Part shown: in pieces, positions 1-10,113 of the stretch
Layout of the letters: every line of letters begins with the position of its first letter
Numbering within the stretch: position 1 is the stretch's first letter
DNA from: Triatoma infestans
Taxonomy: Eukaryota > Arthropoda > Insecta > Hemiptera > Reduviidae
Length of the DNA: 64,000 nucleotides
Direction: 5' to 3'
Assembly (NCBI GenBank): GCA_011037195.1
Contig: JAAEAF010003588.1
Coordinates: forward strand, 91,475 to 155,474
Notes under the pieces: generated by a model
Told to the model about the DNA's origin: nothing
The model's database searches: none
Seen by the model: the letters and a program-made list of their open reading frames with translations, nothing else
Position numbers and translations under genes: made by a program

Positions 1-583
1 TTATTAGTTATTAGGAGGAGGATGCTATACTTATTATCTTACCTTGAAAGTTTTGGTAACTCGATTTTATCAGTAACTAGGCTACCTTAACTTCACTTGC
101 ATTTAATTTGCCACGTCTTTCAGTTGAAATTATTCTACTTCTACCTTTCCTTATATATATATATATCCTCATATATATATATGTAAATATAATTGCCTCT
201 ATTTTCGACTAACTGCTAAAGTTATACCATTTGCTTTTAATACATAAGTTTTTTTTTTTTTAATTAATATTCTGTATGAAAGTTAATAGCATAATTTGGT
301 TTCAAATTAATTACTTTAATTTTAATTTCAATACAGAAATTTTCATGTAATTATCTTTTTCTCAAAATCTTAAATTAAAAAAAAAAACAAACACGGAATT
401 AAATTAATTGAAGAGGATATTTTACTTCCTGAAAAGACGATATACATTCTTTTTTAATCATTCATTATTCTTGCACAACTTGTTTTCAACAGCGAACATA
501 TTGGCCACACAAATTTAACGTAATGTTGTAGAAATTTATTTCTGTCGTTTATTTTTATTTCATTTTCTAAATAGTCCCGTTTA
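1..583. other. AT-rich non-coding DNA
   Basis: There are no reading frames of coding character. The stretch holds TA runs around 151-182 and several A or T homopolymers. I see no recognisable repeat until the left end of the mariner-like element. Confidence 0.6.
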
Positions 584-743
584 TACCGGGTGTTTCAGAA
601 TTGCATGGCACTATTATTTTAGGTATGTGTTCTATAGCAAAAAATAAACATAAAATTTCATATACACATATACATATGTTTTAAATCAATTTATTACAGA
701 GATATTGTGGGGTATAAAAATATTTATTTAACAACATAATGAT

Positions 744-1018
744 TCAGAATAACTGTTCAAAATTACCACCGTTTTGTTGAATGCAGTATTCAGCACGACG
801 AATCCATGCTTCTTTAGCACTTCTTATAGCATCAGAACGATGCTTGATAGTAACTACGGCTTCCACGATCCGATTCCTTAGCTCTTCTTGCGTACTAATA
901 AACGTAGAATAAACCATAGACTTTATCCAACCCCACAGAAAATAATCTAACGGCGTTAGATCGGGAGATCGTGGTGGCCATTTTTAACAGGTCCGTTTCG
1001 ACCAACCCATCGGTTACA
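744..1018 (-). pseudogene. Mariner-like transposase, C-terminal remnant
   Basis: Read on the minus strand, the frame contains WPPRSPDLTPLDYFLWG followed by a helical tail ending in GGNFEQLF and a stop at 744-746. The SPDLTPLD block is the region of the third catalytic acidic residue in Tc1/mariner DDE/D transposases. The tail resembles the insect mariner-like family whose N-terminus has a DUF4817-type helix-turn-helix. One in-frame stop lies just upstream of KWPPRSPD. The first two catalytic acids are missing, because the segment between this piece and the N-terminal piece at 1043-1230 has been lost. Confidence 0.8.
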
Positions 1019-1042
1019 CATATGTTGTGTTTAAATAATCAG

Positions 1043-1230
1043 TCACAATATGTGAATAGTGAGCTGGAGCACACCGTCATGCATAAACTCCCAACTTCGG
1101 TTGGGAAATTTTTCATGATATCTTCGAACAACAGCCTCACCATTTTTATGCACCTCGCCATATGTTAAAAGCATGTCTGTTTGTTCTGAAAACGTGAACA
1201 AATTTGTGGTGTCTCCTATGATAATACACA
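1043..1230 (-). pseudogene. Mariner-like transposase, N-terminal DNA-binding remnant
   Basis: The minus-strand frame contains the segment FSEQTDMLLTYGEVHKNG followed by EAVVRRYHEKFPNR. This matches the general pattern of the N-terminal helix-turn-helix (DUF4817-like) of insect mariner-like transposases: an ADM-type helix, a YGE motif, an NG turn and a YxxxFPNR end. It is the 5' part of the same broken gene whose C-terminus lies at 744-1018. Everything between the two pieces is missing. The residues upstream of the motif in the open frame, toward 1273, look non-coding. Confidence 0.75.
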
Positions 1231-1339
1231 AAATACTAAAAAATACTGTCTTACAGTATTCACTCACACGCACAGATCATACACAAACAGTGTTTAATAC
1301 TAACTGTCAAACAAATAAACGATATGCAATTGTTAGTAT

Positions 1340-1560
1340 TGTAACAGCAACCAAAGAGAGTAAAGAGAAGAGAAACAAACCCAACCACTCTCTCGGACTG
1401 GAGTGGGAGAAACTGTATAAATACAGCTACGGACAGTTCAAGAGGACAGTTCGATACAGTTCAATATAGTTCATCAATATCTCGCCAGTCACTTCGGGTC
1501 ATTTTCATACCACTCTACCTTAACCATTCATTATTGTAAAGTCCAGGCGGACTGTGTTTC

Positions 1561-1611
<51 letters not shown>

Positions 1612-1689
1612 CATAGTTAACCAGTGTTAACCCAGTCTTCTCATTTCATCAACCAGGCCTAAATTCTCTCCACCCAAATCATCCATTAT
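1340..1689 (+). mobile_element. Solo-LTR-like repeat (LTR-A copy 1), nested in the mariner element
   Basis: It begins TGTAACAGCAACC and ends near ATCCATTA. A 7-base direct repeat TAGTATT (1334-1340 and 1689-1695) overlaps the two boundaries, so the exact edge is ambiguous by two bases. A second copy at 43437-43752 shares the whole layout: a purine-rich start, a TATA-like CTGTATAAA, a GTAAAGTCCAGGC block, a TTATTATT tract and the same right end. A promoter-like centre with a TG start suggests a solo LTR. The right end is not a clean CA, so a short retroposed element is an alternative. Confidence 0.6.
1560..1610 (+). repeat. (TTA)n microsatellite
   Basis: About 16 perfect ATT/TTA units lie inside LTR-A copy 1. 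The equivalent position of copy 2 (about 43668-43676) has only two or three units, so this tract expanded after the copies separated. Confidence 0.95.
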
Positions 1690-1849
1690 AGTATTATACT
1701 TTTGGACTTTCGATAAATAAATCTTTAACCTTCAATATCCCTATAATAAATTGATTTAAAACATATCTGTATATGAACTTTTATGTTTATTTCTTGCTAC
1801 AGAACACATACCTAAAATAGTGCCTTGCAATTCTGAAACAACCGGTATA

Positions 1850-2950
1850 TTAAAACAAAAAGATTAATCTCATTTTTTTTTTTTTTTTTTTTTTTAAATA
1901 AGTCCGTCCATCTGTTCGTTCCAGTATTACAAAAAAGCTGATGATTGTATGAAAATTTTTTTTTTTTAGATTCACGTTTTCTTTCCTTAAAAAAACTGAG
2001 CTCCCTCCATTGTTTCGTGACCTTCATTTCCTTCGTGGTTCCTTTGCTATTTATTAATGGGCTCATGAAGCAATTTAATGCAGTCGATTCAGAATTTAAT
2101 GTGAAAAAAAAAAAAAAAATTTTTCTATACTCGTTTTAAAAGGACGAACTTTTTATTTATATTTTGAAAGCTTAAAAACCTTTTTTAATAGCAGTTACCA
2201 TAACTTAGCTGACATTACGGCTGGAATAAAAAAAAAATGCGTTATAAAAAAATATTATATTAAAGGTTTTATGTTTTTGAAACAGAGGTATACTGAACTA
2301 TTAATTCATTGAACTGGCTTGCCGCCAATTAGATTATGGCTATCTAATTGTTTATTGTTTAAAAATTGGATAGCGCAAAGGACAATTTATGTTCAAAAAT
2401 AATAAATATATACGTTTTGTTAATTTGCTTTGATTAGGAAACGAGAAAATTATTAAAAAAGAACAGTTCGTGCTACAAGAAGAAATATTCTCCAGAGTGG
2501 ATAAAATAAAAATGGGTTAACTTCGTTAGTATTGAAACAAAGACATGGAAATAGTTAATTTTTTTTTGTTATTGTGAATAAAGAGTGCTGTTTTATATTC
2601 ACGAGTTCAGTATTTGCACTGAACATGAGCGAAAATAAATATAGGGAAAACGAGAATAGTAAAAAAAACATGATGTGTTGAATATTCGATTTTTTGTCTG
2701 CATGGATTTCTATGAACAGAAAATAGATAAACATGTAAGAGAAGTAAACTATAGTTTTATTATGAAAAGGGAAGGCTACCTTCAGAAAAGTTATAGTAAA
2801 ATATAATAATGTATAACGATATTTTATCATATTTATATAAATCCAATAATCCGTACCTTTTACAGGTGCTTGTAAACTGATGAAGCTACATTCTGACGAT
2901 TCCCAGAAACATACGACACTATAAAACGGCATAAGAGCAAAAAAAAAAAA
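1850..2950. other. AT-rich non-coding DNA
   Basis: It holds many A and T homopolymers and no supported gene. A perfect 9-base hairpin CAATTAGAT/ATCTAATTG lies around 2324-2348. The longer open frame on the minus strand at 2555-3013 is composed of F/L/I/Y-rich low-complexity translation and runs into a Rep-A end, so I do not treat it as a gene. Confidence 0.5.
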
Positions 2951-2956
2951 AAAAAT

Positions 2957-4018
2957 CTGGTGTGAAACACTCTCCATTTCTTTTACTCCAGTTCTCAAAA
3001 TTATAATTGACAAATTTTATACTTTGTATACCAAATTTAATGAAATTTGTCGAAAACTGAAAAAAATCTGGTGTGAAACACTCACACAACTTTCTCTTAC
3101 TCCTGTTCTCAAAATTATAATTGACAAAGGTTATATAGTTTGTGTACCAAATATAACGAAATTCGTCGAAAACTGTTCAGTAAAAGCGCACTTCCGGCTT
3201 ACAAATTTTCTTAAAACTTAGAATTTTGGCCATCTATTTATTACTAATTAATATTGTTTGGATGATAGAATTGTATAATCAACTATGATAGCAATTTAGA
3301 GAAAGCTGTAACCCCTCCTCACCCCTAAAAGTGCCTTTAAATGAATTTTCCCAGAGAAATGTTTTAAATAAAAGATATAGATCTTTGCATGTTTAGTTTA
3401 TATACGAAGTTTCAAAAACATCGTCGGAGCCATTTTTGAGAACATTGCGAAAAAGTGAAAAAAATCATTTAGTAAAGTGTTAAAACAAACGCACTTCCGG
3501 TTATCCGATTTTTTTTCAAACTCGGAATTTCAACAACATATTTAATTCTAATTAACATTATTAAAAAGGCAGAATTGCCTAATAAACTGATAGCACTTTA
3601 GATGAAAACTTAACCCCATCCCGCCCTCGGAAGTGCCCTTAAATGAATTTTCCCGGAGAAATGTTTCAAATAAAAATTGTAGCTCTTTGCATATGTAGTT
3701 GATACACCAAGTTTAATGAAAATCGCAAAAACGTAAAAAAAAAAACAACTTGTAAAGTGGTACCGGTTGAGGAATTTTGACAGATAACGTACTGTCAGAT
3801 CCCATGGTGATACCTAAACGGAATATCAAGTTTCAACTTTCTAAGGTTTTTCATCTTTGAGCTATGCTGTTCACATACACACACACACACACACCATTTG
3901 CTAAAAACCACTTTTTTGGACTCAGGGGACTTCAAAACGGATATTTCCGATGAAAACTCGATATCGAAAAGTTGACACGATTACAATACTTCTTCTTACT
4001 AAGAATAAGAGAAAGTAA
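2957..4018 (+). mobile_element. Rep-A copy 1 (Helentron/DINE-1-like candidate), duplicated 5' end
   Basis: The terminal TCTGGTGTGAAACACTC occurs twice, at about 2957 and 3068, so the first ~110 bases of the element are tandemly duplicated. The subterminal CTTTCTCTTACTCC follows the second start. Two internal units start GTGCC at 3331 and 3633, 302 bases apart, each continuing TTAAATGAATTTTCCC. A (CA)n tract lies at about 3876-3892, followed by the conserved TTTTTTGGACTCAGGGGAC block. The end ATAAGAGAAAGTA is at about 4016. No protein-coding capacity is seen. Family assignment is inferred from structure. Confidence 0.8.
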
Positions 4019-4029
4019 AAATCACTTCA

Positions 4030-4300
4030 AGCTAACCAAACTAGCTAATCGAAGTGACAGTACAAACAAGAGTTTTAACAAACTTCACCGTTCTTCAATC
4101 ATCACACATCATCACTCTTGGCTCGGTCACTCTATGCTTTGTATACATACTCTTTCTTATTACTAGCTATATTAAAATATAATATTGTTGACTGAGAACA
4201 ATGTCAGTGTGTAAGATTATTATAACAATAACATTTACCATTTTCTGCCACTATGACATTTTAAAAACATTTCATATTTCTGGAATTTATAAAACAAATA
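4030..4300. other. Non-coding DNA between Rep-A and a SINE
   Basis: Nothing is recognised here apart from A/T-rich sequence. Confidence 0.4.
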
Positions 4301-4309
4301 CGATTATAC

Positions 4310-4610
4310 TATAGGGTCGAGATTATCTCATCTTGGTATCGTACTAGGCTACCACGCAAAGGTTTCGGGTCGAGTCTAGCAGGGTAATTCTTGGATTTTC
4401 TTTTCTTAGAAACCTCCACAGTTAACTGCCAGTGATGAACAGTGTTTCTGTAACCAGGGAACACTGCCCGGATATTAGCAGTACACTGAGAAGGCTTCGG
4501 GGGTTCAATAGATTTTTTAGGACGCCGGGCATTATACACCTTGCACTCACACAGACACACATATATATATATAAATAAAAACTTAATTGTTCCATGGGTT
4601 GAGGAGCTAC
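4310..4610 (+). mobile_element. tRNA-derived SINE (plus strand)
   Basis: The head GGTATCGTACTAGGCTACC at about 4336 is followed by ACGCAAAGGTTTCGGGTCGAGTC. This is the usual spacing of a pol III A-box-like and a B-box-like (GGTCGAGTC, one mismatch to GWTCRANNC) promoter in tRNA-derived SINEs. An unrelated body follows, including a chance hairpin-forming stretch GTGTTTCTG...GAACACTG, and the copy ends near a TATATATATA tract at about 4560-4572. No second copy is visible in the window, so the right boundary is uncertain. Confidence 0.6.
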
Positions 4611-4619
4611 AGAAGAAAT

Positions 4620-5825
4620 GGTAATTTAGTAGGGCGCCTAATGCCATATCTGCAGGGGAGTCTGGAATTCCTAACGAAATCAATTTCCATTGAAAAAAAT
4701 TTATCGACTAAAAGTGATATAGCTTTGCATGTTAGAAAATGTATCAAAATTAAAAAAAAGAGCCGTTAGCGCCGGCGAAATAGTAGCGAACTACTGATAC
4801 GGTCTTAACCCGGAAACTCAAGTGTTTTTCATGAAAATGGCCGCGGAAACCTAAAAGATGATAATAACAATAATGCTTCTATAAACGTTGTCTGTTTATT
4901 TTTTTTTTAAATTTCTGCTCCACTGAGTGCATATTCATTCGACAGTTCCATAAAGTTTCACAGTTATTACCACAAAAAGTAATTAGAAGTATACGCTCTA
5001 ATCCGAAAACACCTCCTTCTATAAGCTTCCTATAAGTAATCCCCTTCAACCCTCGACACTACCACCACCCTTCACCCACAAACCCTTACTGCCTCACTAG
5101 ACTCGGAACCGAACTGCCTGTCACCAGACTCGGTAACGCTTTCTCTCTAAAGTATATACGCCGTATATATCGAAGTGAAAGACGTGTTCCACCACAAAAT
5201 GGTTTTACAGTAGCATAAGTTAAGATCATTCATAGAGTTAGAAAAGTTTTGTTTCTACAATTTAATGTAAATAAATTGAATTTAAAACAAGTAAAATATT
5301 AATTGGCTGGAGCCCCAGCCAACTAATATTTTGCTTGTATGATTAACAACGGCCAAACATAACTATTGTTTATATATTAAATTGAATTTAGTCTTAGAAA
5401 GGCACCATCATCATTCGGGAGGAAAATAAGCTGAAAAATAACATTTTATCTCTCTTTACTGAAATTTTAATTTTAACTGTTCAACTTAAAATTCTTTTTA
5501 TATTACTTTATTTTATTTTTTTTTAAACAAATTTTAAATTATATATTATTTTTTTTAATAAACCCAGTTTAAGAAATTGTCAAGCCTTTCATAGAAATAA
5601 AAACTTCATTTTTTAAAAGAACATCAAAAGACTCTTTGAGACTAGCCAAGTTGAAAAATATAGTTTTTACAGTAAATTAATAAGGCGATGTTTCAAACTT
5701 TTCTTACAGTAAACAGTGTACTTTCCAGGTAAAACAGTATTTTATTGATATTACAAATTTAACTCTTGAAAAAATAATTTTTTCTATTTTTATTTTTTAG
5801 TTAACATTAAAAGCAAATACAAATA
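4620..5825. other. Non-coding DNA with a short perfect-loop hairpin
   Basis: There is no supported gene. A 23-base inverted repeat with a 4-base loop sits at 5288-5337. The 5040-5180 stretch is less AT-rich (TCGGAACCGAACTGCC and similar) and could be a transcribed or promoter region, but no frame or motif supports a call. Confidence 0.4.
5288..5337. repeat. 23-bp stem hairpin, loop AGCC
   Basis: The left arm is 5288-5310, the loop 5311-5314 and the right arm 5315-5337. The arms pair with two mismatches around the core TTGGCTGG/CCAGCCAA. It could be a tiny MITE relic. The stem is shorter than a typical animal microRNA precursor. Confidence 0.7.
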
Positions 5826-5829
5826 AAAA

Positions 5830-7207
5830 AAAACGAGTGGAAACACTCACACAACTTTCTCTTACTCATGTTCTCAAAATTATAATAACAAAGGTTATAG
5901 TTTGTGTACCAAAAAAATAAACGAAATTCGTAGAAAACTGAAAAAAAACTGTTCAGTAAAAGCGCACTAATTTTCTTAAAACTTGGAATTTTGGCTATCT
6001 ATTTATTTCTAATTATTTTTGTTTGGATGAGAGAATTGTATAATCAACTATGATACCACTTTAGAGGAAGCTGTAACCCCACCCCTCCCCTAAATGTGCC
6101 CTTAAATGAATTTTCCCAGAGAAATGTTTTAAATAAAAGATGTAGATCATTGCAAGTAGTTTATATACGAAGTTTCAAGTAAATCGTCGGAGCCATTTTT
6201 GAGAAAATCGCGAAAAAGAGAAAAAAAATCATTTAGTACAAAAGTGTTAAAACAAACACACTTCCGGTCATACGATTTTTAATCAAACTCGGAATTTCAA
6301 CAACATATTTAATTCTAATTAACATTATTTAGATGACAGAATTATCTTGTCTAATAAACTGAAATAGCAGGTTAAGATGAAAACCTAACCCCACCTCTCC
6401 CCCAGAAGTTCCCTTAAATGAATTTTCTCGGAGAAATGTTTCAAATAAAAGTTGTAGCTGTTAATTATGTGTAGTTGATATAACAAGTTTGTAGAAAATC
6501 GTTGGAGTCATTTTTGAGAAAATCGCAAAAACGTAAAAAAAAAAAAAAAAAAAAAAAAAANNNNNNNNNNNNNNNNNNNNNNNNNNNNNNNNNNNNNNNN
6601 NNNNNNNNNNNNNNNNNNNNNNNNNNNNNNNNNNNNNNNNNNNNNNNNNNNNNNNNNNNNNNNNNNNNNNNNNNNNNNNNNNNNNNNNNNNNNNNNNNNN
6701 NNNNNNNNNNNNNNNNNNNNNNNNNNNNNNNNNNNNNNNNNNNNNNNNNNNNNNNNNNNNNNNNNNNNNNNNNNNNNNNNNNNNNNNNNNNNNNNNNNNN
6801 NNNNNNNNNNNNNNNNNNNNNNNNNNNNNNNNNNNNNNNNNNNNNNNNNNNNNNNNNNNNNNNNNNNNNNNNNNNNNNNNNNNNNNNNNNNNNNNNNNNN
6901 NNNNNNNNNNNNNNNNNNNNNNNNNNNNNNNNNNNNNNNNNNNNNNNNNNNNNNNNNNNNNNNNNNNNNNNNNNNNNNNNNNNNNNNNNNNNNNNNNNNN
7001 NNNNNNNNNNNNNNNNNNNNNNNNNNNNNNNNNNNNNNNNNNNNNNNNNNNNNNNNNNNNNNNNNNNNNNNNNNNNNNNNNNNNNNNNNNNNNNNNNNNN
7101 NNNNNNNNNNNNNNNNNNNNNNNNNNNNNNNNNNNNNNNNNNNNNNNNNNNNNNNNNNNNNACACGATTACAATACTTCCTCTTACTAGGAGGAGTAACA
7201 GAAAGTA
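5830..7207 (+). mobile_element. Rep-A copy 2, interrupted by an assembly gap
   Basis: The start is slightly degraded (CGAGTGGAAACACTCACAC), followed by CTTTCTCTTACTC. The internal ~300-bp units are seen at about 6085-6390 and from about 6390. The gap falls in the last third, and the conserved tail ACACGATTACAATACTTCC resumes at 7162 and ends at about 7205. The order matches copies 1, 3 and 4. Confidence 0.8.
6561..7161. other. Assembly gap (601 N)
   Basis: Ns replace the poly-A-rich junction, the conserved tail block and the microsatellite of a Rep-A copy. The same interval in copy 1 (from about 3737 to 3975) is roughly 240 bases. Either the gap is oversized or the hidden microsatellite is expanded. 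Confidence 0.95.
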
Positions 7208-7209
7208 AA

Positions 7210-10080
7210 AATAATATTTAATTTGTCTCTGTTCCTTATATGGGAAGAGGCAAACTTGCCAGCTGGGAGAAGTGACCTTAATTTGTTGATTATGGCATAC
7301 ATAACAAATTGTCAAATATATGATTCACATTTATAACTGACACACTATTTTAATTCTAAGGTTATTCTTATATTATATAGCCGAACATATTTATTACTAA
7401 ACTATTGTGGAAGTAAAATATGAAAAAAATTATGGGGGAAAAAATAAAAGGTTTAATTTATTTAAAAAAAAAAAATAACATGATATTTATATCTTCTCTA
7501 CTAAGACGTATTTTCAGGTAAAGGAAACAGATAAAGGAAGGTAAACAGATAACACTTATCTTGCTCTAAAGTATTGTTTAGAGGTTGGTTTACTTACAAA
7601 ATAGAGTCACAATCTAAATAGAAACGCTAGATTCTATATTTTATGTTTATAGACAAAGAGAGAGATCTAGCTAGTTAGTCTATGATCAAGATATCTATAA
7701 TTTATGAGAAATGTGGTGTCTCTCTTTTATTGTCGATTCCCTATATTTGAAAACATAAAGCAATAAAAGCTTAGAAAATGGAACAACAAAAAAACCGGAT
7801 GTGAAATACACATTTCTTTTACTGTGTTCCTATTGACAAACTTCCAAATTTTGAAATTATCAACATTGAGGAGTTAGCATAATGTAAATTAAAGAAAAAC
7901 CGTTTCATGCCGTTTTCAAGATTCTATTGAAATTAGATTATAAGGCGCGTTCTCACGAGTCAACTTTAGTTGCCCGATTATAGTTGATCAGCAAAAGTTG
8001 AATGCGACTTGAATCAGTTTTGGTTCATACGTTTCAACTGAAATCGATCAAACCGTTTCAATAACAACACAGAGCACTCTATGAGTTGAAAGCAAACTGA
8101 GAGGCCAATTGGGCGATTCGGAGGTTCACACTTGTCAATACTTGAAAGATAAAGTATTTTATGACGCAACTGAAAGATGCGTCATACTTGAACGGTAAAG
8201 TCTGACTCGGTCAAACTTTTGTTGATCCACTAAAAAGTTGATCAACTTTATTGAAAGAAAAGATATTCACTAGGTTTTTCATTATCAACACAGTAATAAT
8301 AATTGAAATATGTAAACATATTTATGATTATTAATTGCCCGTTAATGGAAATACATACAACTAGTTCGTTTGAAATAGATCTGAGAAACCAATCAAACAA
8401 TGCAAGTTGCGACTTTATTCAGCAGTTTGGGATCAAAAACAATTATAAATAATTATTACGGGATTTTGATATTAAGTAAAGAAATAAGTAAAATAGAAAA
8501 AAAATTATTCATATATCTACAAAAGATAATTAAATGAATCACCGAAAAGAAAATAAACAATCTTGAAAGTGATTCAAATTAGACGGAATAGATTAATGAG
8601 AAGAAGTACCTTTTGTCTTATATTACTTAAAAGGGAAAATTAATTAATTCCTGTTTTATAACATTGATCGCACGGTTATCAGTTTGTATAGTACGTCATT
8701 CTAAACTTAAAAAGAACAGAGATATCCCTTTCTTCTTTAGTTATTTTTAGTAAAAGACACGTGGCATGCCCTCAAGGTCATTGAAGTTTTATATATATAT
8801 ATACTTCTAATTTCTAATGTGTTTGAGTGGCGGCATTCAGCAGGTTTTCTGTTGCATTGTTGAATTGTTGTCTTGTGTCATCCTACTTATTGATTACACT
8901 TAACCAACTGTGATTATTATTAATTAATTTTTTTTAACCATTCGTTTTACTAAAGGGTCGGATGTTCTTAACACTAATATATAAACCAATCCATCCCACA
9001 ACTTTTTTTCGCTATATCGTACTTCACAAAATCCCAATTACACACAACAACACAAGCATAAAACACCCACACATAAACAACGCATAAAACAAGTGCACAA
9101 TATGAATAAGGAAGGATGTTCGTCCATTTTGTTTGTTTTTAATTAAATAGCGCCCTGGAAATTGTATTTAAAGCAGCAGCAAACAGTATAAAGCTTTCAT
9201 ATAAGAGACAAGGACAATACTCTTTCCTATATTCTTCTCTCTCTCTCGCTCCTTACCCCTTCCAAACATAGAGAAACCCCAAGCTCTGTATTAAATCAAT
9301 TTTCCAAAAGTATACAGCAGAAGGGTCAAAAACTGTAGCCTTACTAATTATTCAACACATAATAATATTTACAATTCTCTAATTGTGTTTTACATAATTT
9401 ATTTGGGAGTTTACCAACGGTAGAAATAATGTATACATTCGCCTGAGCACATAATATGAAATAAAAAAGTAAAAATAAAATAAAACCGAGTAAAACAAAT
9501 TCATTATTTATTCAACAAAGTAAACATTCTGACAAAATGGATAATTAGTTTTATTATTAATGAATAATGTTCAGAATCGGTTAGAGTTAAAAATTAAAAC
9601 GTAATATTTTATAGAGATTATGATAGAGATGTTTTGCTGCAAAATTTGTAACATTATGGCTGATATTAGTTGAAGATAAAATTTCTCCTGCATCTGTACA
9701 TTTGCAATAATATAGGACGCCATTTTTTTTATTTTAGCCTATAGAATGTTATAAGTTAAACAGATGGGACGCTCCCAGATTCCAATAGTTCACAATCGTT
9801 CAAGCGCAAAAGATGAAGTCTTTTGAGCCCAAGGTGATAATATTATGAGGACTTAGTTAAATCGTTGTTTAAAACTTGTTCCCAGCCAGGCCAAGGAAGC
9901 CACTCTAAGGAGCATTAAAGATTAGGAAAAAATCTTCCTCCAAAATGGCTCTTCCAGATATTACACACTTTTCTTAGTTTTGTGGAGGTCTACATCTAGT
10001 TATATTGGCGATTTCCTTATCTATGTAACTACATTATGCAAAATGATGGAATGCTAGATGGATCAAATACGCCAGCTCCG
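7210..10080. other. Non-coding AT-rich DNA with short palindromes
   Basis: There is no gene. A weak Rep-A 5'-like fragment (GGATGTGAAATACACA) lies near 7796. Between 7940 and 8260 is a less AT-rich block rich in TTGATC/CAACTTT words. It has a 9-bp inverted repeat TATGACGCA/TGCGTCATA (8160-8168, 8178-8186) and a 16-bp palindrome AAAGTTGATCAACTTT (8234-8249). It looks like a decayed foldback element without clear ends. Confidence 0.45.
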
Positions 10081-10082
10081 AT

Positions 10083-10113
<31 letters not shown>

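Larger units (their letters stand above)
586..1845 (-). mobile_element. Defective Tc1/mariner-superfamily element, full ends, nested solo LTR
   Basis: Both ends are visible as long terminal inverted repeats. The left end reads CCGGGTGTTTCAGAATTGCA, and the right end is its near reverse complement. Similarity runs inward for about 100 bases, up to the shared ATGTTTTAAATCAATTTATT stretch. A TA dinucleotide (extended to TATA) flanks both ends, which is the expected target duplication of the IS630/Tc1/mariner group. Inside, on the minus strand, are an N-terminal helix-turn-helix piece and a C-terminal catalytic piece of one transposase, with the middle deleted. A 350-bp LTR-like insertion lies at 1340-1689, so the element was about 0.9 kb before that insertion. 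It cannot make an active transposase, and its intact ends suggest movement in trans. Confidence 0.85.

Noticed and set aside
2555..3013. 152-codon minus-strand frame
   Set aside because: It is a hydrophobic low-complexity translation that overlaps a Rep-A terminus and a poly-A tract.
6461..7315. Long open frames spanning the N run
   Set aside because: They are translations of Ns and flanking homopolymers, not coding sequence.
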